Shown: positions 16,060 through 21,665 of the stretch, in pieces
Layout: every line of letters begins with the position of its first letter
How positions within the stretch are numbered: the stretch's first letter is position 1
NCBI GenBank assembly: GCA_937895465.1
Contig: CALAYY010000145.1
Span: 1-21,665 of the forward strand
Origin: an uncultured Clostridia bacterium
GTDB taxonomy: Bacteria > Bacillota > Clostridia > Christensenellales > DUVY01
Reading direction: 5' to 3'
DNA: 21,665 nucleotides
The notes under the pieces: model-generated
The model's input: the letters and a program-made list of their open reading frames with translations, nothing else
What the model was told of the DNA's origin: nothing
Databases searched by the model: none
Program-made: the position numbers and the translations under genes

Positions 16060-16088
16060 ATTATACAACTTTTACGCATAGTTGTACA
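16060..16088 (-). promoter_or_regulatory. xer promoter, predicted leaderless, within an inverted repeat
   Basis: On the - strand TGTACA (16088-16083), 17 nt, then a consensus TATAAT (16065-16060), 6 nt before ATG 16053, so the transcript would start at the start codon. A 7-bp inverted repeat, TACAACT (16064-16070) and AGTTGTA (16080-16086) with a 9-nt spacer, overlaps both hexamers and could be an operator. Confidence 0.55.
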
Positions 16089-16117
16089 GTATATAGATTA
16101 TTTTATTTTAAAAACAC

Positions 16118-16144
16118 TTGACATAAAATTGTGAGTCCTATAAT
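16118..16144 (+). promoter_or_regulatory. Consensus-hexamer promoter without an evident gene
   Basis: TTGACA (16118-16123) and TATAAT (16139-16144) are both perfect but only 15 nt apart, shorter than the optimum. Transcription from it would run through 16150-16330, antisense to the tRNA-Trp gene. Just downstream an AAAGGAG (16163-16169) precedes a TTG-started frame of five codons (16172-16189, ending in TAA). No protein-coding gene is visible on this strand until proC. Confidence 0.4.
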
Positions 16145-16194
16145 GTTATTAAGTAGAAAACCAAAGGAGTTTTGATAACTCATTTATAAAAAGC

Positions 16195-16237
16195 CAAAAA
16201 ATAAGCCCCTAACCAAATTACTAAGGCTAGAGACTTA
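16195..16237 (-). terminator. Intrinsic terminator downstream of tRNA-Trp
   Basis: On the - strand TAAGTCTCTAG (16237-16227) pairs with TTAGGGGCTTA (16212-16202), allowing G-T wobbles, with two more CC/GG pairs inside and a 10-nt loop. A run of six T (16201-16196) follows immediately. It begins 9 nt after the CCA end of the tRNA. Confidence 0.8.
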
Positions 16238-16245
16238 TAAATGAC

Positions 16246-16320
16246 TGGCAGGGGAAGAGGGACTCGAACCCCCAACCGACGGTTTTGGAGACCGCTACTC
16301 TACCATTGAGCCATTCCCCT
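16246..16320 (-). tRNA. trnW: tRNA-Trp (anticodon CCA)
   Basis: A 75-nt cloverleaf on the - strand. The acceptor stem AGGGGAA pairs with TTCCCCT. The D arm is GCTC-AATGGTA-GAGT. The anticodon arm is GCGGT-CTCCAAA-ACCGT with anticodon CCA, and the T arm is GGGGG-TTCGAGT-CCCTC. Discriminator G is followed by an encoded CCA. It is a single-gene unit with its own promoter (16336-16364) and terminator (16195-16237). Confidence 0.97.
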
Positions 16321-16335
16321 AAAAGATACTTTAAT

Positions 16336-16364
16336 ATTATATAATAATGTAATTTTTTAGTCAA
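16336..16364 (-). promoter_or_regulatory. tRNA-Trp promoter
   Basis: On the - strand TTGACT (16364-16359), a 17-nt spacer and TATAAT (16341-16336), placing the start about 9 nt before the mature 5' end. It is the best-formed promoter in the window and lies in the proC leader on the opposite strand. Confidence 0.85.
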
Positions 16365-16383
16365 TTAATAAGGTGAAAGAAAT

Positions 16384-17181
16384 ATGAAATATAAGCTAGG
16401 AATTATTGGATTAGGCAATATGGGCGGAGCAATCCTAAATGGATTGGGAAATTTTGACGGAAAAATTTTGGTAAGCACTTTGGATTATCAAAATACAATC
16501 AAAAGTTATCCCAATGCTGATTTTATTAATGATAATCAATTTTTAGCACAAAATTGTCAATATATTCTTATGGCTGTTAAACCTAATGATGCTCCTAAGA
16601 TTTTAGAACAAATTAATCAATACATAACTAATAAGAATATAATAATTTCCATAATGGCAGGGATCAAAATATCAACAATTGCAAGAAGTGTCCCTAATGT
16701 TGGGACTGTAGCAAGAGTTATGCCTAATCTTGCCGCCAAAATAAACTTGGCGTGTTCAGGAATAGCCTTTTTTAACGAAACGCAACAGATTAAGGATTTT
16801 GTTGTCAAGATTTTTGAAAATATAGGTAAAGTTGTTGTTTTGGATGAAGATAAAATGGATGCTGTTACAGCCATTAGCGGCAGTGGAATTGCATATGTCT
16901 ATTATTTTATAAGGTCCTTAATAGAGTCCGGAAAAAGCATTGGGCTTTCGGATGAGGAGTCCAAACAATTAGTATTACAAACTGTTTTGGGAGGAGTTGG
17001 AATGGTAAAACATTTTCCAGAACAAAATATTGACGATATGATTGATGCAGTTTGTTCTAAAGGCGGAACAACGATTGAGGCAATCGAAGTTTTAAAAGAG
17101 AAAAATTTTGAAGAAACTATTAATCTTGCTGTATCAGCAGCATATAAAAAATCTATAATATTATCACGAGATAAAGAATGA
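16384..17181 (+). CDS. proC: Pyrroline-5-carboxylate reductase
   Basis: Catalyses the last step of proline synthesis, reducing 1-pyrroline-5-carboxylate with NAD(P)H in the cytoplasm. The 265-residue protein has the Rossmann nucleotide motif GLGNMG at 9-14, the AVKPND segment after strand 4, RVMPNLAAKI, and the C-terminal helical dimerisation domain with AISGSGIAYVYYF, GLSDEESKQLVLQT and the KGGTTIEAIEVL signature. An AGGTGA at 16371-16376 lies 7 nt before ATG 16384. Its stop overlaps the rnhA start (ATGA). No convincing promoter is seen in the 63 nt after the tRNA gene; a lone TATAAT at 16340-16345 lacks a -35. Confidence 0.96.
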   Translation: MKYKLGIIGLGNMGGAILNGLGNFDGKILVSTLDYQNTIKSYPNADFINDNQFLAQNCQYILMAVKPNDAPKILEQINQYITNKNIIISIMAGIKISTIARSVPNVGTVARVMPNLAAKINLACSGIAFFNETQQIKDFVVKIFENIGKVVVLDEDKMDAVTAISGSGIAYVYYFIRSLIESGKSIGLSDEESKQLVLQTVLGGVGMVKHFPEQNIDDMIDAVCSKGGTTIEAIEVLKEKNFEETINLAVSAAYKKSIILSRDKE

Positions 17182-17615
17182 AAGAAGTAATTATTTATAC
17201 AGATGGAGCATGTAGCGGCAATCCTGGTAATGGAGGATGGGCAGCAATTATGATATATAAAGGTATCGAAAAAGTGCTGAGCGGCTATTGTCCTAATACT
17301 ACTAATAACCGTATGGAAATGTTTGCAGTTATTTTTGCATTAAAAGCTTTGAAAGAAAAATGCATAGTTAATCTTTATAGTGATTCTGCTTATATCATAG
17401 ATGCTATGACTAAAAATTGGATTCAAAAATGGCAATCAAATAATTGGAAAACATCTTCAAAAGAAGAAGTAAAGAATATTGACCTATGGAAAGACTTGTT
17501 GCTTTATTCATCAAAGCATAAGGTCAATTGGATCAAGGTAAAAGGACATAGTGATAACGAATATAACAATCGATGTGATGAGATTGCACGTAATGAGATA
17601 GCCAAAGTTACTTAA
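17178..17615 (+). CDS. rnhA: Ribonuclease HI
   Basis: Degrades the RNA strand of RNA-DNA hybrids (R-loops, Okazaki primers). At 145 residues it is a minimal type 1 enzyme. The catalytic carboxylates are all present at the positions of the E. coli enzyme: D9 (IYTDGACSGNPG), E47 (NRMEMFAV), D69 (YSDSAYI) and D134 (CDEIARNEI), with H124 in KGHSDNEYNNRCD. The basic Trp-rich handle region (residues 80-98) is also present. It overlaps the proC stop by 4 nt and has no ribosome-binding site of its own, so its translation should be coupled to proC. The 84 nt that follow hold no recognisable terminator. Confidence 0.96.
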   Translation: MKEVIIYTDGACSGNPGNGGWAAIMIYKGIEKVLSGYCPNTTNNRMEMFAVIFALKALKEKCIVNLYSDSAYIIDAMTKNWIQKWQSNNWKTSSKEEVKNIDLWKDLLLYSSKHKVNWIKVKGHSDNEYNNRCDEIARNEIAKVT

Positions 17616-17658
17616 TATTTCCAAGTTTTGATTATCTGGTTTTATATTAATCCGAAGT

Positions 17659-17684
17659 CTTTAGACATATAATATTATCTAAAG
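17659..17684. promoter_or_regulatory. Inverted repeat around a TATAAT upstream of the TVP38-like gene
   Basis: CTTTAGA (17659-17665) and TCTAAAG (17678-17684) are perfect 7-bp arms with a 12-nt spacer that contains TATAAT (17668-17673). There is no good -35, which would suit an activator- or repressor-dependent promoter. AGGG at 17691-17694 then precedes ATG 17700. Confidence 0.35.
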
Positions 17685-17699
17685 CACATAAGGGTTAAT

Positions 17700-18602
17700 A
17701 TGAAAAAATCTAGCAAAATTATTTTATATATATCGGCGTTTTTAAGCTTTTTAATGATTATTGGCACATTTTCCTTTTCTAATAATATGCCAACATTGGC
17801 ATATATAATAATTCAATTTATCAATTTTTCTCTTTTATTGGGTATTCTGCTGTTTAATTTTTATCAGTTTGAATCTCTCATTAAGCTTGCTTTTACATTT
17901 AATATAATGATGTTTATTATGCTTGCAGGCTATATTGCAATGGATGTTACAGGTGTTTTTGACCGTTTGTCCAATATGGAATTAATAAAAAATTTTATTT
18001 TGGGAACAGGCTTCTGGGGGATGGGTGTTTATATCGGGGTTCAAATAATCCAAGTTGTTTTTCTCCCTTTACCGTCAATTATAATCAATCTTGTCGGTGT
18101 TGCATTATACGGTCCGACTGTAGCGTTTTTATTAAGCTCTCTTGGCGTTTTTTTAGGATCAGTAATTGCTTTTGGATTAGGCCGGATTTTTGGAAGCAAG
18201 CTTGTAGAGTGGATTGTAGGAAAAGATAAGGCTATGGAATACCGTATGTTATTAAGTAATAAAGGTAAATATATGTTGTTTTTGATGTTATTGTTTCCAC
18301 TGTTTCCGGATGATATATTATGTATGGTAGCAGGACTTACCACAATGTCCTGGAGATACTTTATTATTGTGGTGCTCTTGACACGCCCTATAACAATTGC
18401 CGTCATGTGCTATATGGGCACAGGCGAGATTATTCCTTTTACTGGGTGGGGTATAGCGGTCTGGATTGCAATCTTTGCTGGATTTATGCTGCTGTTTTAT
18501 TTCCTAAATAAATATAAAAGCCAAATAATTAATTGGATTACTAGATTATTTAAAAAGAAAAAAATTCGCAGCCGTCCTAATAAAAAATATACTAGACCTT
18601 GA
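17700..18602 (+). CDS. TVP38/TMEM64 (VTT/DedA-like) membrane protein
   Basis: An integral membrane protein of the VTT superfamily, whose members are implicated in lipid scrambling and membrane homeostasis. The 300 residues contain about six to seven hydrophobic segments. The core (about residues 108-240) has the re-entrant motif IIQVVFLPLPSIIINLVG, the FGLGRIFGSK helix, and FPLFPDDILCMVAGLTTMSW, all characteristic of the TVP38 group. Two or three extra hydrophobic helices precede the core, and the C-terminus is a basic cytoplasmic tail (FKKKKIRSRPNKK). ATG 17700 follows AGGG with a 5-nt gap. The last 11 nt overlap the 3' end of the convergent padR-like gene, with no terminator in between. Substrate and partners cannot be told from the sequence; proximity to a thioesterase and a membrane-bound regulator hints at lipid physiology. 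Confidence 0.87.
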   Translation: MKKSSKIILYISAFLSFLMIIGTFSFSNNMPTLAYIIIQFINFSLLLGILLFNFYQFESLIKLAFTFNIMMFIMLAGYIAMDVTGVFDRLSNMELIKNFILGTGFWGMGVYIGVQIIQVVFLPLPSIIINLVGVALYGPTVAFLLSSLGVFLGSVIAFGLGRIFGSKLVEWIVGKDKAMEYRMLLSNKGKYMLFLMLLFPLFPDDILCMVAGLTTMSWRYFIIVVLLTRPITIAVMCYMGTGEIIPFTGWGIAVWIAIFAGFMLLFYFLNKYKSQIINWITRLFKKKKIRSRPNKKYTRP

Positions 18603-20463
18603 CCGCAAATGCTCGGACTTTAAACATAAGATAAGCAATAATTGGAAGACTCATTACATTGACAGCCAAAATAATTCCGATGAGAGCCTTTGAAAAATGG
18701 TTGAAATTCATAAATAGTTGATTATCAAAAATATATAATACGATTGTTAATAGAGCGCTTAAAAACAAAAATAAAAAGAATTTATTTTTTACTTCTCGTT
18801 TAAAATCAAAATAAATTTTTTTTCTTCGATTGGGCTTATAAAAAAACATGATAGATGACATTAACGCAATCAAAATTGACATTAATCCGCCTGTAAAATA
18901 ATAGCCTGTATTAATATCAAACTTTAATACAACATTAAGCACAGAAAATAATGCAATGTTAACTAATAATATTAATAATGAGAAAATCAGATATTGAACA
19001 AGTTTAAATTTGTTGTAAAAAACATAATAGGTTCTATAATATTCGCTTGCGGTTTCTTTTGAAAAGGGCATAACCTTGATATTATCAAAATCATAAGAAA
19101 GATTATCAGTTTTTTCTGCTTGCTGTACAAATCCTGTGTTTTGTATACTATGTTCTGCTCTCTTTATCTCATAATTGTAATTCTTTTCATCAAACAACTT
19201 TCCCAAGACATTTTTATATTCTTTTTCAATTTTATATTCTTGTTTTGCATCTTGTATTGGCTCATAAGTATGCTCAATGGAAAGATTGTTATTATCATTT
19301 GATTTTGAAATATGGTTATCAGGTATAGAATATAATTGATTTTCTACAGGAGGAGTATATGTTGTATTTGGGCTTGTCTTTTGTCTTATATTATTTTTAA
19401 ATAGTTCCATTTTTTCTTGCAGCATCAAATCACCGTAAGTTTGTAATGGTTGAGTGTTTGCTGATTTTTTTTGATTAGCAAAAAAGACTTCTTCAGCATC
19501 AAAATTAATTCTGGTTTTACCTATTAAGGTTTCGTCTGTATCATCTTTTGCTTTTTCTTCATTTAAAGGGTCAATAACGTATTTTGGCTCATAACGATTA
19601 TCATTTTTAAGTGTTTCAGAAAACGTGTTTTCAGTTTTTTTGATGCTGCTATCAACATCATCTTTATTTTTTATAAATGAACGAATGTTATCATTCGAGC
19701 TTGAAAAGTTAATATCATCTGATAATGCTTTATCACTTTTAGCATAAATAGGGGAGCCTTTTATAGGCACATAAATTGGAACTTTATCAGGATTTTCCGT
19801 TTCATTTGATTTGTTTTCTATTTTGGGTGCTGTATCTTCTTTGCTGTTATTAGTGTCTAAAATAAATCTTTGCATAAGAGAATCGCCTTCTTTCTTTTCG
19901 AGGGTTTCTTCCAAATTTACGTTAATTTCCTGCTGTATCACTTGTTGAGAATTGTTAATATTAGAAAAAGCTTTTTCTATAATATTTCCTTCTTGCTGAT
20001 TATAGTTATTTGAAGCTAACGAAGAATTAATAAGGCTATCTTCGTTAGAATTGTTAACATTAGATTGTTTGCTTGAAATAGATGGTTCTTCTAATTTGAT
20101 ATATTGTTCAGAATCATGCGAATTTGTTTTTCTTTTTGCAATAAGCTTATCTATTAATGTACGGGAATATTCCCAATCAGCTTGAACTTTTTCAAAATAT
20201 TCTTTACCTTTTTGAGTGAGTTTATAATATTTTCTTCTTCCGCCCAAAGTTATCTGACCCCAAAATGACGTGATATAGCCTTGAGATTCAAGCCTTTTTA
20301 AACAGCTATATAGGGTAGGCTGCTTTAAAATATATTCGCCCTGAGTTTTGGCTTCTATCTCTTTTAAAATTTCATAGCCGTATTTATCGCTCTCGACTAG
20401 AGAGCGAAGTATGATGGTATCAATATTTCCGCGAATAAGATCGCTATTGATATAATTATCCAT
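18592..20463 (-). CDS. Membrane-anchored PadR-family transcriptional regulator
   Basis: A 623-residue protein of unusual build. Residues 1-112 are a PadR winged helix: IDTIILRSLVESDKYGYEILKEI, QPTLYSCLKRLESQGYI, and the wing GGRRKYYKLTQKGKEYF, followed by a helix that in PadR proteins mediates dimerisation. Residues about 113-485 are a polar, Asn/Ser/Asp/Glu/Lys-rich and presumably disordered linker. Residues 486-623 contain four transmembrane helices (about 491-513, 521-541, 562-579, 593-614). The TM2-TM3 loop YKPNRRKK...KREVKNK is strongly basic, which places it, and so both termini, in the cytoplasm, allowing the DNA-binding domain to reach the chromosome. Ordinary PadR proteins have 110-180 residues. 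ATG 20463 has no Shine-Dalgarno sequence but lies 6 nt after a good -10. A palindromic operator candidate is just upstream of the -35, suggesting autoregulation. The signal sensed is unknown. Confidence 0.85.
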   Translation of the reverse strand: MDNYINSDLIRGNIDTIILRSLVESDKYGYEILKEIEAKTQGEYILKQPTLYSCLKRLESQGYITSFWGQITLGGRRKYYKLTQKGKEYFEKVQADWEYSRTLIDKLIAKRKTNSHDSEQYIKLEEPSISSKQSNVNNSNEDSLINSSLASNNYNQQEGNIIEKAFSNINNSQQVIQQEINVNLEETLEKKEGDSLMQRFILDTNNSKEDTAPKIENKSNETENPDKVPIYVPIKGSPIYAKSDKALSDDINFSSSNDNIRSFIKNKDDVDSSIKKTENTFSETLKNDNRYEPKYVIDPLNEEKAKDDTDETLIGKTRINFDAEEVFFANQKKSANTQPLQTYGDLMLQEKMELFKNNIRQKTSPNTTYTPPVENQLYSIPDNHISKSNDNNNLSIEHTYEPIQDAKQEYKIEKEYKNVLGKLFDEKNYNYEIKRAEHSIQNTGFVQQAEKTDNLSYDFDNIKVMPFSKETASEYYRTYYVFYNKFKLVQYLIFSLLILLVNIALFSVLNVVLKFDINTGYYFTGGLMSILIALMSSIMFFYKPNRRKKIYFDFKREVKNKFFLFLFLSALLTIVLYIFDNQLFMNFNHFSKALIGIILAVNVMSLPIIAYLMFKVRAFAVKV

Positions 20464-20469
20464 ATAAAT

Positions 20470-20498
20470 ATAATATAAAAACCGTTAAATTTTGTCAA
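20470..20498 (-). promoter_or_regulatory. padR-like gene promoter, predicted leaderless
   Basis: On the - strand a perfect TTGACA (20498-20493), a 17-nt spacer and TATTAT (20475-20470). The ATG at 20463 starts 6 nt after the -10, so transcription should begin at the start codon itself. Confidence 0.75.
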
Positions 20499-20506
20499 TC
20501 CAATAA

Positions 20507-20525
20507 TACTATGTCTGACATAATA
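20507..20525. promoter_or_regulatory. 19-bp palindrome upstream of padR (candidate PadR operator)
   Basis: TACTATGTC (20507-20515), central T, GACATAATA (20517-20525): eight of nine pairs are complementary. It lies 8 nt upstream of the padR -35 in the padR/thioesterase divergent region and matches 17 of 19 positions of the core of the inverted repeat before the ynbB-like gene. Known PadR operators contain ATGT and ACAT half-sites; here these occur with a 3-nt gap rather than the more usual 8, so assignment to PadR is inference. Confidence 0.55.
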
Positions 20526-20568
20526 ATAAACAAAAACAAGACTATTCAATAAAATATCGACAATTAAT

Positions 20569-20597
20569 TTGCATTTTATTAGATATTTTCCTATAAT
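20569..20597 (+). promoter_or_regulatory. Promoter of the acyl-ACP thioesterase gene
   Basis: TTGCAT (20569-20574), a 17-nt spacer and a perfect TATAAT (20592-20597), predicting a start near 20604 and a leader of about 35 nt with AAGGAGA at 20624-20630. The candidate PadR operator lies about 45 nt upstream of this -35, and the rest of the 175-nt divergent region is AT-rich with no further structure seen. Confidence 0.6.
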
Positions 20598-20638
20598 CGT
20601 ATTATGTTATCATTATTTTATTTAAGGAGAAACCTTTT

Positions 20639-21379
20639 TTGCAAGATATTTGTAGTTATTCTCAGAAGTTTGTTGTGACTATATATGATATAGACTTTTG
20701 CGGCAATCTGAAGCTTAGTTCGATACTTAATTATTTTCAAGAAGTAGCGACTAGACATGCGATGATTTTGAAAATAGATTATCACAGCTTGATAAAAGTA
20801 AATGAGTTTTGGGTTTTATCAAGAACATGTGCCAAAATAGAGCGTTATCCAAAATTGGGCGATGAAATTACTGTAGTGACATATCCAATTACTCCGAGAC
20901 TGATAGATTGTGACAGAGATTATTATATCTTAGATAAAAATAACGAAGTGTTAATAAGAGGTGTTTCAAAATGGTTAATTTTGGATTCAAATACTCATAA
21001 GATAAAAAAGGTTAATCCAAATTATTTTGAGGGTCTTAATTTTAATGATAAAAGGGCAGTAGAGAATCCAGATTGGAAAGTTGAACAAATTGAGGATATG
21101 GAAGAGATATATAAAAATAAAGTTCGGCTTGATGATATTGATTTTAATAAACACATGAACAATGCAAAGTATGCTAATTGTGTTTTTAATGCTTTTTCTC
21201 TTGAGGATGCTTTGAATAAAAAAATTAAAGCCTTTTCAATTAATTATCTAAGCGAAATGATGTATGAAAAAGAATATGCTGTAAAGAGACATTATAAAAA
21301 TAAATATAACGCTATATTTGAAATAGATTGTGATAACAAGCCTGCGTTTAGAACTCAAATTTGGTTTGATGAAAAATAA
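20639..21379 (+). CDS. Acyl-ACP thioesterase (FatA/TesT-type, double hotdog)
   Basis: Hydrolyses acyl-acyl carrier protein to release free fatty acids, ending or trimming chain elongation. The 246 residues form two hotdog halves: N-terminal DIDFCGNLKLSSILNYFQEVATRH (18-40) with the characteristic substrate-channel segment FWVLSRTCAKIERYPKLGDEI, then a second hotdog containing the catalytic D168-x-N170-x-H172 motif in DDIDFNKHMNNAKY. The start is TTG 20639; AGGAG (20625-20629) sits 9 nt upstream and no in-frame ATG is near, so a TTG start is well supported. It is divergent from padR. Its last 11 nt overlap the start of the next gene, so the two are translationally coupled. Chain-length preference cannot be read from the sequence. 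Confidence 0.92.
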   Translation: MQDICSYSQKFVVTIYDIDFCGNLKLSSILNYFQEVATRHAMILKIDYHSLIKVNEFWVLSRTCAKIERYPKLGDEITVVTYPITPRLIDCDRDYYILDKNNEVLIRGVSKWLILDSNTHKIKKVNPNYFEGLNFNDKRAVENPDWKVEQIEDMEEIYKNKVRLDDIDFNKHMNNAKYANCVFNAFSLEDALNKKIKAFSINYLSEMMYEKEYAVKRHYKNKYNAIFEIDCDNKPAFRTQIWFDEK

Positions 21380-21665
21380 CTTTAATTATAATATTATCAG
21401 AAGCCAAAGAAAGACATTGGCAGTCAGTATAGATAACATCGGTAATGTAATTGTAAAAGCACCGATAAGAATGCCGCTGCACATCATAGATGAATTTTTG
21501 ATTTCTAAAAGCGTCTGGATTACAACGAGACTTAATAAAGCCAAAAGCAATTATCAAAAGTATTTTGAATTATATGATTATTCCAAAGTTATGTATCTTG
21601 GAGATATAAAGCAATGCGTTTTTAATAATACTAAAAAAATTCATGTTGATAATGAGTTTGTTTTG
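21369..21665 (+). CDS. YgjP-like (SprT/M48-type) metallopeptidase-family protein, N-terminal part
   Basis: A 99-codon N-terminal fragment running off the right edge. It begins MKNNFNYNIIRSQRKTLAVS and continues with a strand pattern (ISIDNIGNVIVKAPIRMPLHIIDEFLISKSVWI-like) characteristic of the YgjP/DUF45 family, small proteins with a downstream HExxH zinc motif that would lie outside the window. A charged helix (KAKSNYQKYFELYD) and a YLG-type strand follow, as in the family. ATG 21369 overlaps the thioesterase stop (21379) by 11 nt; the only ribosome-binding help would come from coupling. Function in the family is not established; peptidase activity is assumed from fold and motif. Confidence 0.72.
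   Translation, partial: MKNNFNYNIIRSQRKTLAVSIDNIGNVIVKAPIRMPLHIIDEFLISKSVWITTRLNKAKSNYQKYFELYDYSKVMYLGDIKQCVFNNTKKIHVDNEFVL

Noticed and set aside
16063..16100. A dif-like Xer recombination site upstream of the recombinase gene
   Set aside because: GCATAG followed by a 6-nt centre resembles one dif arm loosely, but the second arm does not form the expected 11-bp partner, and the region is better explained as promoter plus inverted repeat.
21348..21557. A - strand open frame of 69 codons at the right edge
   Set aside because: It is antisense to the thioesterase end and the YgjP-like start, and the + strand frame has clear family resemblance.

Overview
The window is an AT-rich, densely packed bacterial chromosome segment. 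Gene content, gene order (miaB-mutS-mutL-miaA, then an YnbB-type PLP enzyme and lexA), LexA/Xer housekeeping genes, a ThiI without a rhodanese domain and a FatA-like thioesterase all point to a low-GC Firmicute, most likely an uncultivated member of the Clostridia. This is judged from protein families and synteny recalled from memory, not from a search. No phage, insertion sequence, CRISPR array or rRNA is visible.

Left part (1-4124, + strand): the 3' two-thirds of mutS2 (ATPase end, coiled coil, KOW, Smr), a two-helix membrane protein of unknown function, then a cysteine desulfurase and thiI. The last two form a sulfur-relay pair for tRNA 4-thiouridine and possibly thiazole. A class A penicillin-binding protein (4132-6201, - strand) converges on thiI and is divergent from the next block.

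Middle (6259-14300, + strand): one promoter precedes miaB-mutS-mutL-miaA-ynbB, which are tightly spaced or overlapping, and a strong bidirectional hairpin terminator at 14268-14300 closes the block. It couples tRNA A37 modification (MiaA, MiaB) with mismatch repair (MutS, an endonuclease-type MutL). An hfq gene, usual between miaA and ynbB in related genomes, is absent. Its place is taken by a perfect 31-bp inverted repeat. On the - strand follow lexA, with its own LexA box on its promoter, and a tyrosine recombinase of the Xer type.

Right part (16054-21665): a tRNA-Trp(CCA) gene (- strand) with promoter and terminator, then proC-rnhA (+), a TVP38/DedA-like membrane protein (+), a 623-residue PadR-type regulator fused through a long polar linker to four transmembrane helices (-), an acyl-ACP thioesterase (+) and the start of a YgjP-like metallopeptidase (+).

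The most unusual content is regulatory. (1) The PadR protein appears to be a membrane-anchored transcription factor. (2) A palindrome, TATGTC-W-GACATA in an extended 19-bp form, lies just upstream of the padR promoter and recurs as the core of the 31-bp inverted repeat in front of ynbB, suggesting a small regulon. (3) The three - strand genes without a Shine-Dalgarno sequence (PBP, xer, padR) each have a -10-like hexamer ending exactly 6 nt before an ATG, the signature of leaderless mRNAs.
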